64,000 nt of DNA from Devosiaceae bacterium (GCA_021648375.1 JAKISW010000004.1:1-64000), one strand, 5' to 3'. Counted from the first letter of the stretch, positions 17,604 to 26,815 are shown. Notes: generated by a model from the sequence alone, not told the origin. Numbers and translations: made by a program.

Positions 17604-18354
17604 CTCATCCCTTCGTATATGGGGATTTGCGCTGGTTCTGGCGGTTGCAACCTCTTTGGTGTTTTTGCCCAATGATGTTCTGGCACAGGGTATATCCATA
17701 GATTTTGGCGATGAGGGAACGCTTACTGAGCGGGCAATTCAGCTTATCGGGCTGATTACGGTTTTAGCGCTTGCCCCCTCAATTCTGGTGATGGTCACAA
17801 GTTTTACCAGAATTGTGATTATTCTATCCCTGTTACGAACAGCTTTGGGGCTGCAAACAGCTCCCCCGAACTCGGTAATGATTTCACTGGCCCTTTTTCT
17901 GACAGCTTTTGTCATGGCCCCGACCTTTCAGCAAAGCTATGAGCGGGGGGTGGCCCCTTTAATGGAGGGAACCATTGAATTTGCAGAAGCATTTGATCTG
18001 GGGGCAGAACCTATCCACCGGTTCATGCGTGCCAATGTGCGTGAAAAAGATGTGCAATTATTCATGGACATGTCTCAAAGCGAACCCCCGGACACAATTG
18101 AAGAGCTTTCGCTGACCATTCTGGTGCCGGCCTTTATGATTTCTGAATTGCGCCGGGCCTTTGAAATCGGATTTTTACTGTTTTTGCCGTTTGTTATCAT
18201 CGATATGGTCGTGGCTTCGGTTTTGATGTCCATGGGTATGATGATGTTGCCCCCGATCGTCATCTCACTGCCGTTCAAGCTGATATTCTTTGTGCTGGTT
18301 GATGGTTGGAACCTGGTGGCGGGGTCAATTGTGCGCAGTTTCGTTAGCGTGTAA
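17524..18354 (+). CDS. fliP: Flagellar export gate protein FliP
   Basis: FliP forms the core pentamer of the flagellar export gate. The conserved part begins with a cleavable signal-like segment (WGFALVLAVATSLVFLP then NDVLAQG). It contains VMVTSFTRIVIILSLLRTAL, the long periplasmic domain with RANVREKDVQLFMDM, and the C-terminal helices MSMGMMMLPPIVISLPFKL. The chosen ATG at 17524 overlaps fliO by 80 bp; an earlier ATG at 17461 would lengthen the overlap to 143 bp. Either start leaves an unusually long charged N-terminus before the signal peptide. It is convergent with the TPR gene, only 3 bp away. Confidence 0.95.
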   Translation: MTEPNPAKKPAIADPQRTQNLKKKPASSSLRIWGFALVLAVATSLVFLPNDVLAQGISIDFGDEGTLTERAIQLIGLITVLALAPSILVMVTSFTRIVIILSLLRTALGLQTAPPNSVMISLALFLTAFVMAPTFQQSYERGVAPLMEGTIEFAEAFDLGAEPIHRFMRANVREKDVQLFMDMSQSEPPDTIEELSLTILVPAFMISELRRAFEIGFLLFLPFVIIDMVVASVLMSMGMMMLPPIVISLPFKLIFFVLVDGWNLVAGSIVRSFVSV

Positions 18355-18357
18355 AAA

Positions 18358-21300
18358 TCACGATACGCCAGAGACTGGCGCTGGAGCCAGAGCGCCATCG
18401 GCACCATAGGTGAGGCGATAAGAATTCAAAAACGCTGACAGATTATCAATATCGGCGATCTGTGCCGCCACTTCCCTGAAATTTGCACTGGTGGCAACAG
18501 CTGCCCCGGTAACATAATCAAACATTGGCCACTCGGGAAAATTTGCCATGCGCTCGGAAAACTTGGATCGAACTCTTGCCAGACCCAGCATATCCTGATC
18601 AAGAACATAACCAACAGCGGCCTTAATCAGGTTCATGCGTGCCGGGCGCGTCAACGCGGTATTTATATTGCGCCGGGAATAGATCATCTCCAATTGCTCA
18701 GCAGCGTTTACATATTGTCCGGCGCTCCAATAGGCGTCAACTCTAAGCAATTCCACGTCCCTGCCATCAATCTGTGACAAAATATCAATAGCCAGCGCCA
18801 TTCGCCCTTCATCAATCAGGGCCCGCCCCTCAAGCAGTCTGCGTTGGCGTTCTAATGACAAAGGCAGGTTGGCAAGAGACGTCTTATTCAACGCCAGCAA
18901 CGCCAATCCCGGGTCTCGGTTGGCAATATATATAATTGCCAGATCAGCAGCGATCTGAGCGCGAGCGGCCCCTTCAAGGCGCACATCTATCTGATATTCG
19001 AGCAGGCTTGCAGCCTGGGACAAAAGATCAACCCTGATCAGACGTCTCGCCAACCCCCTAATCATCTCATCGCCTCGTGCGCCTGCCGGTGTCAGATAAC
19101 GAAAATCATAGAACAGGGTAAGTGCTTCAAGATGCTCCAGAGAATCAGCCGCGCCGTTTATATAAAGATCGACAAACTCATCCTGCGCCCTTTGTGACAG
19201 CGCAATAACCGCCTCATTGTCAATTGCAGTCTCGGCAGCTTCACGCACCGTGGTAAATCCGTCCCGATATTGCTTGTCGGCAAATTGCAACCGGGCCAAA
19301 ACCTGCAACATTTGTGCCTCAACCATGCCACCACGCCACACAATTGACTCTCTGGACAGAGTTTGAATAGCTTTATCAAATTCGAGTCGCCCCATTTTTT
19401 CCAACAATAAAACCGTTCTCAAAATCGCCTCAGCCCTGGTTGGGCGAACATCAGTTGCAATCACCAATCCATAATTATCCAGCGCTTCATCATAACTTTT
19501 ATCAATTTCATTCATTCGCGCTTTTGCCAGCTGCAATTCGCTTCGCTGATCTTTGGTAAGCATTATAGGCATAATTTCTTCACTCAGACGCCGGGCCATT
19601 GCCATATCATCTGTTTCAATGGCCGCAACAACACCGGCCAGATTAAAGCGGTTTTGCACCCATTGCGGATAAGAGCCAATAACCAGTTCTGATGCCAGAA
19701 CATCACTGCGCGCCCCGACAAAGTCGCGAATTTGCACCTTGGCAATTGCCCGCCATATAAACCGGTCCATTTCTTTTGGACTCTGGTTCACCTCCAAAAG
19801 CTTCAAGGCATCCATTGCCCTATATGCCACAACGCTGGCCGCTGCCTTGGCCAGAATTGCATCGTCCATAAGGTCTGCAACCTGATTTTCTTCAATCAGC
19901 AGATTAAGTATGCCAATGGCTTCCAATCCCAACTGATTGGCCAAAAGAACATGCGCTAGATCAAGACGGGCATTTTCCTTTGCCCTGCCATCGCTGTTAG
20001 CAGCAATACGCATCAGGGATTCACGTCGCTTAGTTAGTTCCAGGGGATTTTCTTCCTCGAGGGCGACCAGATCAATAAACCCCTGCCGCTGGGAATTTGC
20101 AGCAATTGGCCCGCTGGCCCGAATATCGTTGACCGAAGACACAATCAGCCCCCGCTGAGATTTTAGAACCACCTCACGAAGCCCGATATCTATCTCAAGT
20201 TCTTCCATTTCTGGTTTTATCACCAGGCCATGGGTAGAGCTAAGGGCTTTAAAATCAACAAAGCTTAACTGCCGGATAACACCAGTGGCTGGTGGAAACA
20301 TCGTCACAACTTCAAGAATGTCCCCGATTTCTGGGTCACGCAACTGGTGAACACGCACTGGCCTTTGCGCACTTGCAAAAATCTCATACCGCCCCTCATC
20401 ATCCAGACGCCTGTCCAGCCTTATAGGCTCTGTCGGTGCCATAAGATTTTCACCAAGGGACAATATCCAGCTTGGCCCCTGTGAGCCCAGAGAGGCCAAC
20501 CTTGCATCATTCATTTTCATGCGCACAATTTGCGTATCTCCGGCAGAAATTGTAGCAAAATCTTCGCTTATGGTGGCAAGAAGCTGCTCATCATCAGGAG
20601 CATTGATAATGGTGGTCGTATCCATAATCATCCACAGGTAGCTACCCCGCTGAAATACCGCCGCAGATGTTTCGCGATCAAACGGAAACGCAATTCTTAC
20701 GGTCGAACCTATCCGGCTGACTTTGGGCGTGATTTCAACCTGATCAGATACACCAACCTGCCCAATAACCTCACCATCCAGAGGAGATTTCTCACCTTCC
20801 GCCACCCTTGAGGCATCTTCTCTTGCCTTTTCAAGCTCAAGCTCTGCCAACAAATCTTCAGCGCTGATGGTTTTTGTGTCCGGTTCCAGCAAATCAAAGT
20901 CAATTACAAACTGGCGATCTGAATTCTTAAAAAATCTTGGAACCACCCCATCTTCCAGCTTGAGTTCAGTGCGATTGCTGCCAACCAGTTTTTCGCTTTG
21001 CACACTGACAAATTCAACAGGTAAGTCTGAAATCAACGGATAAAAATCCATCTCCACCGGCCAGAAAAACTCAAGATTTGCCACCCCGTCAGCAAAGTTA
21101 AATTCATAACCCGTGTCCTCACTCCAATCAAAAGTAAGCCGGGTAAATGTCGGGTGACGCCCCACACTGACTTTAGCAGTTGGATTATTAACCCGGGCAA
21201 ATTCAATCCGTCGCTGTAACTCCGCCACTGCTGCTGCATCCTGGGCACGGCGGGCAAGCTCCGCCACAACTTCAGCGGGCAGTCCGGGGGGCAGCCCCTG

Positions 21301-21726
21301 CCAGTTATCGGGCAAAAAATCCACGTATAGCTGCTCTCCAGCCTCTAAACGATTGACGTTGAAAACATTTTTCATGCCAAATCTAATTCCGCGTTTGTCC
21401 GGGTCGACCCGCGAAATCGAAATATATTCTGTCAGTGTTCCACTGATATCAGGCAAAAACACTTCCAAAGGCTCAACAAATTCCAGCGCCAGCACACCAT
21501 TTTCAGAATTCATCGTATATTGTGGAAGGTCAAAACGGTCCGGGAAAGAAAAAACCACCCTCCCATATCCATCCATTTGCATGGCAGTAACTTCAACACG
21601 CTCCTGAGCACCTGCCTGACTGGTGCCAAACAGCAACGCCATGGGGCCAGCAACAAATATTGCTGCCAGACCATGCGCAAACCTTCGCGCTAAATCACCT
21701 ATTCCCAAACGCTTTTTTTCGCGCAT
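18358..21726 (-). CDS. Large periplasmic TPR protein of the flagellar cluster, function unknown
   Basis: The 1122-residue protein starts with an n-region and hydrophobic stretch (LAAIFVAGPMALLFG) ending at a plausible AGAQ cleavage site, so it should be exported. Residues about 40-560 are mostly beta-rich, with segments such as RVVFSFPDRFDLPQY and TRLTFDWSEDTGYEF that look like repeated AMIN-like or related domains. From about residue 570 it is helical with TPR-like repeats. It is the last gene of fliL-fliM-DUF6468-motE, 209 bp after motE. I recall large TPR proteins at similar positions in other alphaproteobacterial flagellar clusters but cannot name a function. A periplasmic role around the motor or stator is a reasonable guess. 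Confidence 0.8.
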   Translation of the reverse strand: MREKKRLGIGDLARRFAHGLAAIFVAGPMALLFGTSQAGAQERVEVTAMQMDGYGRVVFSFPDRFDLPQYTMNSENGVLALEFVEPLEVFLPDISGTLTEYISISRVDPDKRGIRFGMKNVFNVNRLEAGEQLYVDFLPDNWQGLPPGLPAEVVAELARRAQDAAAVAELQRRIEFARVNNPTAKVSVGRHPTFTRLTFDWSEDTGYEFNFADGVANLEFFWPVEMDFYPLISDLPVEFVSVQSEKLVGSNRTELKLEDGVVPRFFKNSDRQFVIDFDLLEPDTKTISAEDLLAELELEKAREDASRVAEGEKSPLDGEVIGQVGVSDQVEITPKVSRIGSTVRIAFPFDRETSAAVFQRGSYLWMIMDTTTIINAPDDEQLLATISEDFATISAGDTQIVRMKMNDARLASLGSQGPSWILSLGENLMAPTEPIRLDRRLDDEGRYEIFASAQRPVRVHQLRDPEIGDILEVVTMFPPATGVIRQLSFVDFKALSSTHGLVIKPEMEELEIDIGLREVVLKSQRGLIVSSVNDIRASGPIAANSQRQGFIDLVALEEENPLELTKRRESLMRIAANSDGRAKENARLDLAHVLLANQLGLEAIGILNLLIEENQVADLMDDAILAKAAASVVAYRAMDALKLLEVNQSPKEMDRFIWRAIAKVQIRDFVGARSDVLASELVIGSYPQWVQNRFNLAGVVAAIETDDMAMARRLSEEIMPIMLTKDQRSELQLAKARMNEIDKSYDEALDNYGLVIATDVRPTRAEAILRTVLLLEKMGRLEFDKAIQTLSRESIVWRGGMVEAQMLQVLARLQFADKQYRDGFTTVREAAETAIDNEAVIALSQRAQDEFVDLYINGAADSLEHLEALTLFYDFRYLTPAGARGDEMIRGLARRLIRVDLLSQAASLLEYQIDVRLEGAARAQIAADLAIIYIANRDPGLALLALNKTSLANLPLSLERQRRLLEGRALIDEGRMALAIDILSQIDGRDVELLRVDAYWSAGQYVNAAEQLEMIYSRRNINTALTRPARMNLIKAAVGYVLDQDMLGLARVRSKFSERMANFPEWPMFDYVTGAAVATSANFREVAAQIADIDNLSAFLNSYRLTYGADGALAPAPVSGVS

Positions 21727-21935
21727 TGATCTTTCAACCTAAAAGATTTGCAAACTTAAAACTCACCCGCATCCAATAACCTTCGCCAAGTGAACAATTT
21801 CAGACGGGCAGCAAACTAACTGAACCGAAACAAAATACTCCAAAAGCGCTTAACTTCTTCTAAACTTCAGGCAACAATACCTCGCTAGTGCAAAAACCTG
21901 ATTTCGCCTCGCCAAAGACTGCTTTCCAGTAATGA

Positions 21936-22748
21936 CTATTGTCCAACAATCTGAGGAAGACTGGCCATATCCGGGGATACCTGATCAATGGCGGCCTGAG
22001 TTTGTACCGAATTGTTCTGCGCTGTTGCCATACGCACCGTCAGTTGCTGCGCTCTTTCAGTATTCATATCCGCCAGGATCGGAGACATTTTACGCGGGCT
22101 CATTTTTATCGCCAGACGCAAAAGAACGTCCATATTCAAACTGTTAAACACATTTGCCGCATCCGATGATTTCATATTGGCATACATGCTCACTAATGCA
22201 TCAAATTGCCCCTCATCCTGCGCCTGTTGTTGATCTACCAATGCCTGAACCTGCGCCTCGATAGCTTGCAGATAAGCAATGCGCTCGTTCAATCGCGCTT
22301 CAGCCGCCACAACAAGGTTTTCCTGAAGTTCTATCGTCTGTTCCCGCGCATCCAGCTCTGCTCGCCTTTCGCGCAAACGTTGCAAGAGAGCCTGCTCGGT
22401 AAGGGAAACGCCATCTGCATTGCCAAATTCAGAAATTTCACCGTCCTCATTTTCAAGGGTCGGCAATGCATCCACCTGTCCATTGTCACGAACTGGCTGA
22501 TTTACCGAGGAGAACAGCGAATCTGCTGCTCTTTGTGCGGCAGCTTCCTCGATTGCGCTTAATTGTTCTGCTTGCCCTTCCCCGGCGTTCGGCATGGTAT
22601 CAGGGTTTTGATTATTAACCACCTGAGCCTGTGCCACATCCGTTCCTAAAAGCGTATACCCACCCTGAGTAATCAACCCAATGGATTTCAATAACAACAA
22701 AGCCGTCGCACCAACCAAAACAATGGGAAGCAGTCTTAGGGTTTTCAC
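21936..22748 (-). CDS. motE: MotE-like flagellar motility chaperone (MgtE_N-like)
   Basis: The 270-residue protein has an N-terminal membrane anchor or signal (LPIVLVGATALLLLKSIGL). A long coiled coil follows (about residues 100-190, with LRERRAELDAREQTIELQE). The C-terminal MgtE_N-like domain includes LVSMYANMKSSDAANVFNSL, VLLRLAIKMSPRKMSPILAD and ERAQQLTVRM. MotE in Sinorhizobium is a periplasmic chaperone of the motility protein MotC, and this domain set fits. Its start overlaps the upstream DUF6468 gene by 4 bp. Confidence 0.85.
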   Translation of the reverse strand: MKTLRLLPIVLVGATALLLLKSIGLITQGGYTLLGTDVAQAQVVNNQNPDTMPNAGEGQAEQLSAIEEAAAQRAADSLFSSVNQPVRDNGQVDALPTLENEDGEISEFGNADGVSLTEQALLQRLRERRAELDAREQTIELQENLVVAAEARLNERIAYLQAIEAQVQALVDQQQAQDEGQFDALVSMYANMKSSDAANVFNSLNMDVLLRLAIKMSPRKMSPILADMNTERAQQLTVRMATAQNNSVQTQAAIDQVSPDMASLPQIVGQ

Positions 22749-23188
22749 GCTACTCGACCCAATCGTTTTTCAGGGGCCTTGCGTTTTTCATGAATCTTTA
22801 GCTGTTCCAGCGCCATTTCTGCTCTCCTTGGGTCAACTCGAGCAATAGTTTGGCTTTGTTTGGCAGCGCTGGTTATCTGGGAGATTTTTTCAACCACGGT
22901 TTGGCCGGCAACCACATGATTGGCCAGTTCCAGTCCAAATCTTTCTGCCTCTTCGAGCCGTGAATTCAAAATCGCGTCGGCTTCTCCCGCCACATCTTTA
23001 AGCTGGCCAATGGCACTGTTTGCCAGATTGGTTGCTGATATCAGGTCTGCAATCATATGACGCATGTTCTCTTTATCAGCATGCAACCCCACCAGACGCT
23101 TATTTAAGATATAGCAATAACCTATTGTCAGAGCTAATAAAATTGCCACAACAATTTCAATTATCAGACCGAACGAAAACCCGCTCAT
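22745..23188 (-). CDS. DUF6468-like flagellar-cluster protein
   Basis: The 147-residue protein has one N-terminal transmembrane helix (about residues 7-27) and a predicted coiled coil, with HADKENMRHMIADLISATN and AEADAILNSRLEEAERFG-like helices. It matches my memory of the DUF6468 family, found between fliM and motE in alphaproteobacterial flagellar clusters. The function is unknown. Overlaps of 1 bp with fliM and 4 bp with motE indicate translational coupling. Confidence 0.7.
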   Translation of the reverse strand: MSGFSFGLIIEIVVAILLALTIGYCYILNKRLVGLHADKENMRHMIADLISATNLANSAIGQLKDVAGEADAILNSRLEEAERFGLELANHVVAGQTVVEKISQITSAAKQSQTIARVDPRRAEMALEQLKIHEKRKAPEKRLGRVA

Positions 23189-24366
23189 TATGCATTTTCC
23201 CCTTGTTCATCCATGGCATCAAACACGGCCATGGTTACTTGTGACGGATTTAGGGGGCGCGAAACCCTAACCGAAATATTTTTGCCCATATGTCCCATCA
23301 CCGCTTCTGTCACATCCACACCTGCGCATCGAATAGTAATCGGATCACCTGGTTTTTGATCAAACATAATGGTTTCACCTTTTGAAAACCCCATAACCCG
23401 CGATAAAGGCAGCTCTGTTTCGTTTAAAACAGCTTCAATTTCAGTGTCTGCCTCATATAGCTCTGTTGCCAGATGGCTTTCCCAGGTGTCGTCACGACCA
23501 AAATTATCCCCCATGAACATTTGCATCAATTGCTCTCGAATGGGCTCAATAGTTGCATAGGGCAACAGGATTTCCACCTTGCCACCCCGATCATCCATAT
23601 CTATTCGCAGTTCGATAAGAATTGCGGCATTGGCCGGTCTTGAAATCGCTGCAAATCGCGGATTTGTTTCAAGTCTTTCAAGCGAAAATGTCACCTGGGT
23701 CAAAGGTTCAAACGCTTTTTTGGTATCTTCCAGAATAACTTCAATCAAACGTTGGGACAGCGCCAGTTCAATGGTGGTATAGGGACGCCCTTCAATACGA
23801 ATAACTCCGTTTCCACGCCGTCCGCCAAGCAAAACGTCAATCATTGAATAGATCAGGCCGCTATCAATGGTTAAAAGACCGAAATTATCCCATTCCTCAG
23901 CTTTGATAACCGAAAGGATTGCCGGCAGGGGAATGGAATTGAGATAATCACCAAACCTCACCGAAGTTATGGATTCTAAAGAAACTTCCACATTGTCAGA
24001 AGTAAAGTTGCGCAAAGATGTGGTAGCAAGGCGCACCAGCCGGTCAAAGACTATTTCCAGCATCGGCAGGCGCTCATAAGAAACCAGCGCCGAATTTATC
24101 AGGGCCTGAACGCCCGTCAGCTCAGCTCCTTCTGCAGCGGCCGGATCAAAACCCAGCAAATTGTCGATTTCATCCTGATCCAGAACTCTGTCAACGCCAT
24201 CGGATTCTTCTGAATCCCCGTCGCCATCGATCATAGCCGCCCATTCGGCAGCCATCGCATCATCATCACCACCCTCGCCAGCACTGTCTCCAGAGCCGGT
24301 GCCGTCTTCCATATCCAGCCCCCATTCGGCGGCAAGCTTGTCCTGTTCGTCGTTATCGGCCATCAA
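23188..24366 (-). CDS. fliM: Flagellar motor switch protein FliM
   Basis: The 392-residue C-ring protein binds phospho-CheY and sets rotation. The canonical CheY-binding peptide occurs as VLDQDEIDNLLG near residue 60-71, displaced by an acidic N-terminal extension of about 60 residues that contains two AAEW motifs. The middle CheC-like domain follows (LRNFTSDNVEVSLESI, GLLTIDSGLIYSMIDVLLGG). A FliN-like C-terminus has LPLSRVMGFSKGETIMF. The family is usually about 330-350 residues; the excess is the acidic N-terminus. The gene is 8 bp after fliL. Confidence 0.96.
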   Translation of the reverse strand: MMADNDEQDKLAAEWGLDMEDGTGSGDSAGEGGDDDAMAAEWAAMIDGDGDSEESDGVDRVLDQDEIDNLLGFDPAAAEGAELTGVQALINSALVSYERLPMLEIVFDRLVRLATTSLRNFTSDNVEVSLESITSVRFGDYLNSIPLPAILSVIKAEEWDNFGLLTIDSGLIYSMIDVLLGGRRGNGVIRIEGRPYTTIELALSQRLIEVILEDTKKAFEPLTQVTFSLERLETNPRFAAISRPANAAILIELRIDMDDRGGKVEILLPYATIEPIREQLMQMFMGDNFGRDDTWESHLATELYEADTEIEAVLNETELPLSRVMGFSKGETIMFDQKPGDPITIRCAGVDVTEAVMGHMGKNISVRVSRPLNPSQVTMAVFDAMDEQGENA

Positions 24367-24374
24367 GCTTTGTC

Positions 24375-24899
24375 CTATTGCACCAGGATTTCTTTAAACA
24401 AGATGCTCTGCACCTCAACCGGATAGAGCGCCAGATTCACCCGGCGTCTCAACTCTTCTTTCAAACGATAAATGCCTGCTGATCCCTCAAGATCACTGCG
24501 CCTGAGCTCACGAAGGTATACCTGAAAAGCATCAATTACCCGCGTTACCCTGGGCTCGATTGCTGCCACCATTTCTTCGCTGGCAACTTCCAGCGCGACA
24601 CTGAGTTTCAAAAACTGCTCTTTATTCTCGATGGAGCTCAAATTCACCGTCATTTCCGGCAAATCATAAAAGAAAGTTTCAGGCGGCAGTATCTCTTCAA
24701 CCGCAGCTTCTGAATCACCTCCGGCAAAGAACATAAAGTAAGCACCAGCCGCCAAACCCAATATCAACACCAGAGCACCTCCGGCGATGATCATCAGCTT
24801 TAGCTTGCTCTTGTTGCCCTCCTGCCCCTCTTCCCCTTCGGCACCACTTTCCAGATCTTCATCCACCGGATCCTGATCTGCTACCGCTTCATTTGCCAT
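24375..24899 (-). CDS. fliL: Flagellar basal-body-associated protein FliL
   Basis: The 174-residue protein has an acidic cytoplasmic N-terminus, one transmembrane helix (about residues 33-55) and a periplasmic domain with YDLPEMTVNLSS and EEMVAAIEPRVTRVIDAF. It ends in VEVQSILFKEILVQ, the conserved FliL C-terminus. FliL rings surround the stator units and support torque. It is first in the fliL-fliM operon. An imperfect CtrA-type box lies 77-91 bases upstream. Confidence 0.95.
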   Translation of the reverse strand: MANEAVADQDPVDEDLESGAEGEEGQEGNKSKLKLMIIAGGALVLILGLAAGAYFMFFAGGDSEAAVEEILPPETFFYDLPEMTVNLSSIENKEQFLKLSVALEVASEEMVAAIEPRVTRVIDAFQVYLRELRRSDLEGSAGIYRLKEELRRRVNLALYPVEVQSILFKEILVQ

Positions 24900-24975
24900 G
24901 TCAAATTCGCTCTATAATTTCTGGTCCTTAAAAACATGGACCGCCCCGCATTTAGAATAGCTAATCCCCTCATGG

Positions 24976-24990
24976 TTAACGAAAGGTTAC
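24976..24990. promoter_or_regulatory. Imperfect CtrA-type box upstream of fliL
   Basis: TTAA-CGAAAGG-TTAC differs from TTAA-N7-TTAA by one base, or reads GTAA-N7-TTAA on the fliL strand. It has the same placement relative to fliL as the flgB box has to flgB. Confidence 0.5.
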
Positions 24991-25004
24991 CAATTCACCC
25001 TGAT

Positions 25005-25020
25005 CGGCAAAAATTGCCCG
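25005..25020. promoter_or_regulatory. Enhancer-like palindrome upstream of flgF (ftr/FlbD-like)
   Basis: CGGCAAAAATTGCCCG lies 87-102 bases upstream of the sigma-54-type element of flgF, where an activator site would sit. It is between that element and the fliL CtrA-type box, so it may affect both directions. Confidence 0.55.
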
Positions 25021-25106
25021 GTAATTTTTTCCTCCCATCCGCAAAAGATGGCGGCACTACCTATCTAGCAAACGGTAAAATATTGTTTTTATTGGGTTTT
25101 TAGCTT

Positions 25107-25122
25107 TGGCACGCCCCATGCA
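25107..25122 (+). promoter_or_regulatory. Sigma-54-type promoter of flgFGAH
   Basis: TGGCACG-CCCC-ATGCA has GG and GC exactly 12 bases apart, matching TGGCACG-N4-TTGCA except for one base. It lies 67 bases before the flgF ATG. Confidence 0.7.
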
Positions 25123-25188
25123 GTGTATTGGCTAAGCAAATGGCTTGGGGAAGTCATTCGCACTTAAACAACCGGGGGATAGCGTCTC

Positions 25189-25926
25189 ATGGAAAACGCA
25201 CAGCTCATAGGGCTTTCACGCCAAATCGGACTTAAACGTCAAATGAACGTGGTCGCCAACAATGTGGCAAACATAAACACCAACGGCTACAAGGCCCAAA
25301 GCCTGCTGTTTGAAGAATATGTTATGCCGGTGGCATCCGACAATACATTTGGTTATTCAGATCAAACACTTAGCTACACTAACGCATGGGCCACCATCAA
25401 TGATTTCAGTGGTGGGGCTATTGCCCAGACCGGAAATTTTCTGGATATTGCATTGCAGGGAAAAGGGTTTTTGGCAGTTCAAACTCCAGATGGAGAACGC
25501 TGGACAAGAGCCGGATCCCTAAAAATTGATAATAGCGGGCTGCTGGTCGATAATTCTGGAAACCCGGTTTTGTCCGAGGGCGGACAGATTCGATTCGCCC
25601 CTTCTGAGACCGATATCCGCTTTAACGAAGACGGCTCAATCCTTACCAGCGAAGGCAATAAGGGATTTTTGCGCATCGTTGAATTTGATGAGCCTCAAAT
25701 CCTCATCCGAGAGGGAGGCAATCTGTTTTCCGGTGGTGAGCCCATAGCTGCCACCGACACGCGGGTGGTTCAGGGAGCCATTGAACGCTCAAACGTATCC
25801 GGCGTTATCCAAATCGCAGAAATGATCCGGGTTAATCGCTCATATCAATCCATGGCCAAACTCATGGAGAGGCAAGACAAAATGCGCTCCGAAGCCATCG
25901 GAGTATTGGGCAACCCGGCAAGATAA
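25189..25926 (+). CDS. flgF: Flagellar proximal rod protein FlgF
   Basis: The 245-residue rod subunit has the family N-terminus (GLSRQIGLKRQMNVVANNVA then NINTNGYKAQ), the central ALQGKGFLAVQTPDGERWTR segment and a C-terminal helix with IQIAEMIRVNRSYQSM. FlgF is shorter than FlgG, as here. It is the first gene of flgF-flgG-flgA-flgH, with a GGGGGA ribosome-binding site and a sigma-54-type promoter upstream. Confidence 0.96.
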   Translation: MENAQLIGLSRQIGLKRQMNVVANNVANINTNGYKAQSLLFEEYVMPVASDNTFGYSDQTLSYTNAWATINDFSGGAIAQTGNFLDIALQGKGFLAVQTPDGERWTRAGSLKIDNSGLLVDNSGNPVLSEGGQIRFAPSETDIRFNEDGSILTSEGNKGFLRIVEFDEPQILIREGGNLFSGGEPIAATDTRVVQGAIERSNVSGVIQIAEMIRVNRSYQSMAKLMERQDKMRSEAIGVLGNPAR

Positions 25927-25947
25927 GAATTTAACAGGAGATCGACC

Positions 25948-26733
25948 ATGAAAGCTCTTTATACCGCCGCATCTGGAATGGCTGCACAGGAACGCAATGT
26001 GGAAGTCATATCCAACAACATCGCCAACATGCGCACCACCGGCTATAAACGTCAGCGCGCTGAATTTCAGGACCTGATTTATCAGACTGTTCGCCGCGCT
26101 GGTTCTCTAACTTCGGCTACCGGAACCCAGGTTCCCGTTGGCATAGAAATCGGCTCAGGGGTAAAAACCGCCTCCACCGCCCGCATCATGAGCCAGGGCA
26201 GTGTCGAGCCAACACAAAAAGAACTTGATCTGGCCATTCGTGGTGAAGGCCTGTTTGTAATCAACCTTCCCGATGGCCGCACCGGCTATACCAGAGACGG
26301 CGCATTTGAGCGCGACAATACCGGAACTCTGGTCACCATGGACGGGTATCAGTTACAGCCCGGAATTGTAATTCCAGCTACCGCCCGCTCCATATCAATA
26401 TCCGAAGATGGAATGGTTGAGGCCTTCCTGGGCAACGATACCGCAGCTACCCAGCTTGGTCAGATACAACTGGCCCGCTTTGCCAATAAAACCGGTCTTG
26501 AATCCATCGGCGGCAATCTGTTTGTGGAAACAGGTGCCAGCGGCAATCCCCAGCTTGGATCGCCAAATTCCGATAGTTTCGGCGGAGTTTTACAAGGTTA
26601 CCTGGAGTTGGCCAACGTTAATGCCGTCACTGAAATCGCCGATCTTATTGCCGCCCAGCGAGCCTATGAAATGAATTCACGGGTTGTGTCGGGTGCTGAT
26701 GAAATGATGTCAGCCGTCAGCCAGCTACGCTAA
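25948..26733 (+). CDS. flgG: Flagellar distal rod protein FlgG
   Basis: The 261-residue protein is a canonical FlgG: MKALYTAASGMAAQERNVE, SNNIANMRTTGYKRQRAEFQ, LAIRGEGLFVINLPDG and the C-terminal LANVNAVTEIADLIAAQRAYE. It builds the distal rod that crosses the periplasm. It is 21 bp after flgF, with an AGGAG site before the ATG. Confidence 0.98.
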   Translation: MKALYTAASGMAAQERNVEVISNNIANMRTTGYKRQRAEFQDLIYQTVRRAGSLTSATGTQVPVGIEIGSGVKTASTARIMSQGSVEPTQKELDLAIRGEGLFVINLPDGRTGYTRDGAFERDNTGTLVTMDGYQLQPGIVIPATARSISISEDGMVEAFLGNDTAATQLGQIQLARFANKTGLESIGGNLFVETGASGNPQLGSPNSDSFGGVLQGYLELANVNAVTEIADLIAAQRAYEMNSRVVSGADEMMSAVSQLR

Positions 26734-26736
26734 TAT

Positions 26737-26794
26737 GAGCGTTGCCAGAAAAAGTGGTTACCGGTTTTTCGCTTCGGCAACGCGACCAATAAAT
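26737..26794. repeat. RIME-like intergenic palindrome between flgG and flgA
   Basis: GAGCGTTGCC, an ACCGGTTTTTCGCTTCGG core and AACGCGACCAATAA align with the elements at 50685 and 50886. Such elements are dispersed through rhizobial intergenic regions. It also argues against the longer flgA start at 26735, which would translate the repeat. Confidence 0.7.
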
Positions 26795-26815
26795 AGAAAT
26801 GACTGGATTTTTAAA

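Noticed and set aside
26735..26815. Longer flgA start
   Set aside because: The added stretch is a RIME-like intergenic repeat; the ATG at 26816 directly precedes a good signal peptide.
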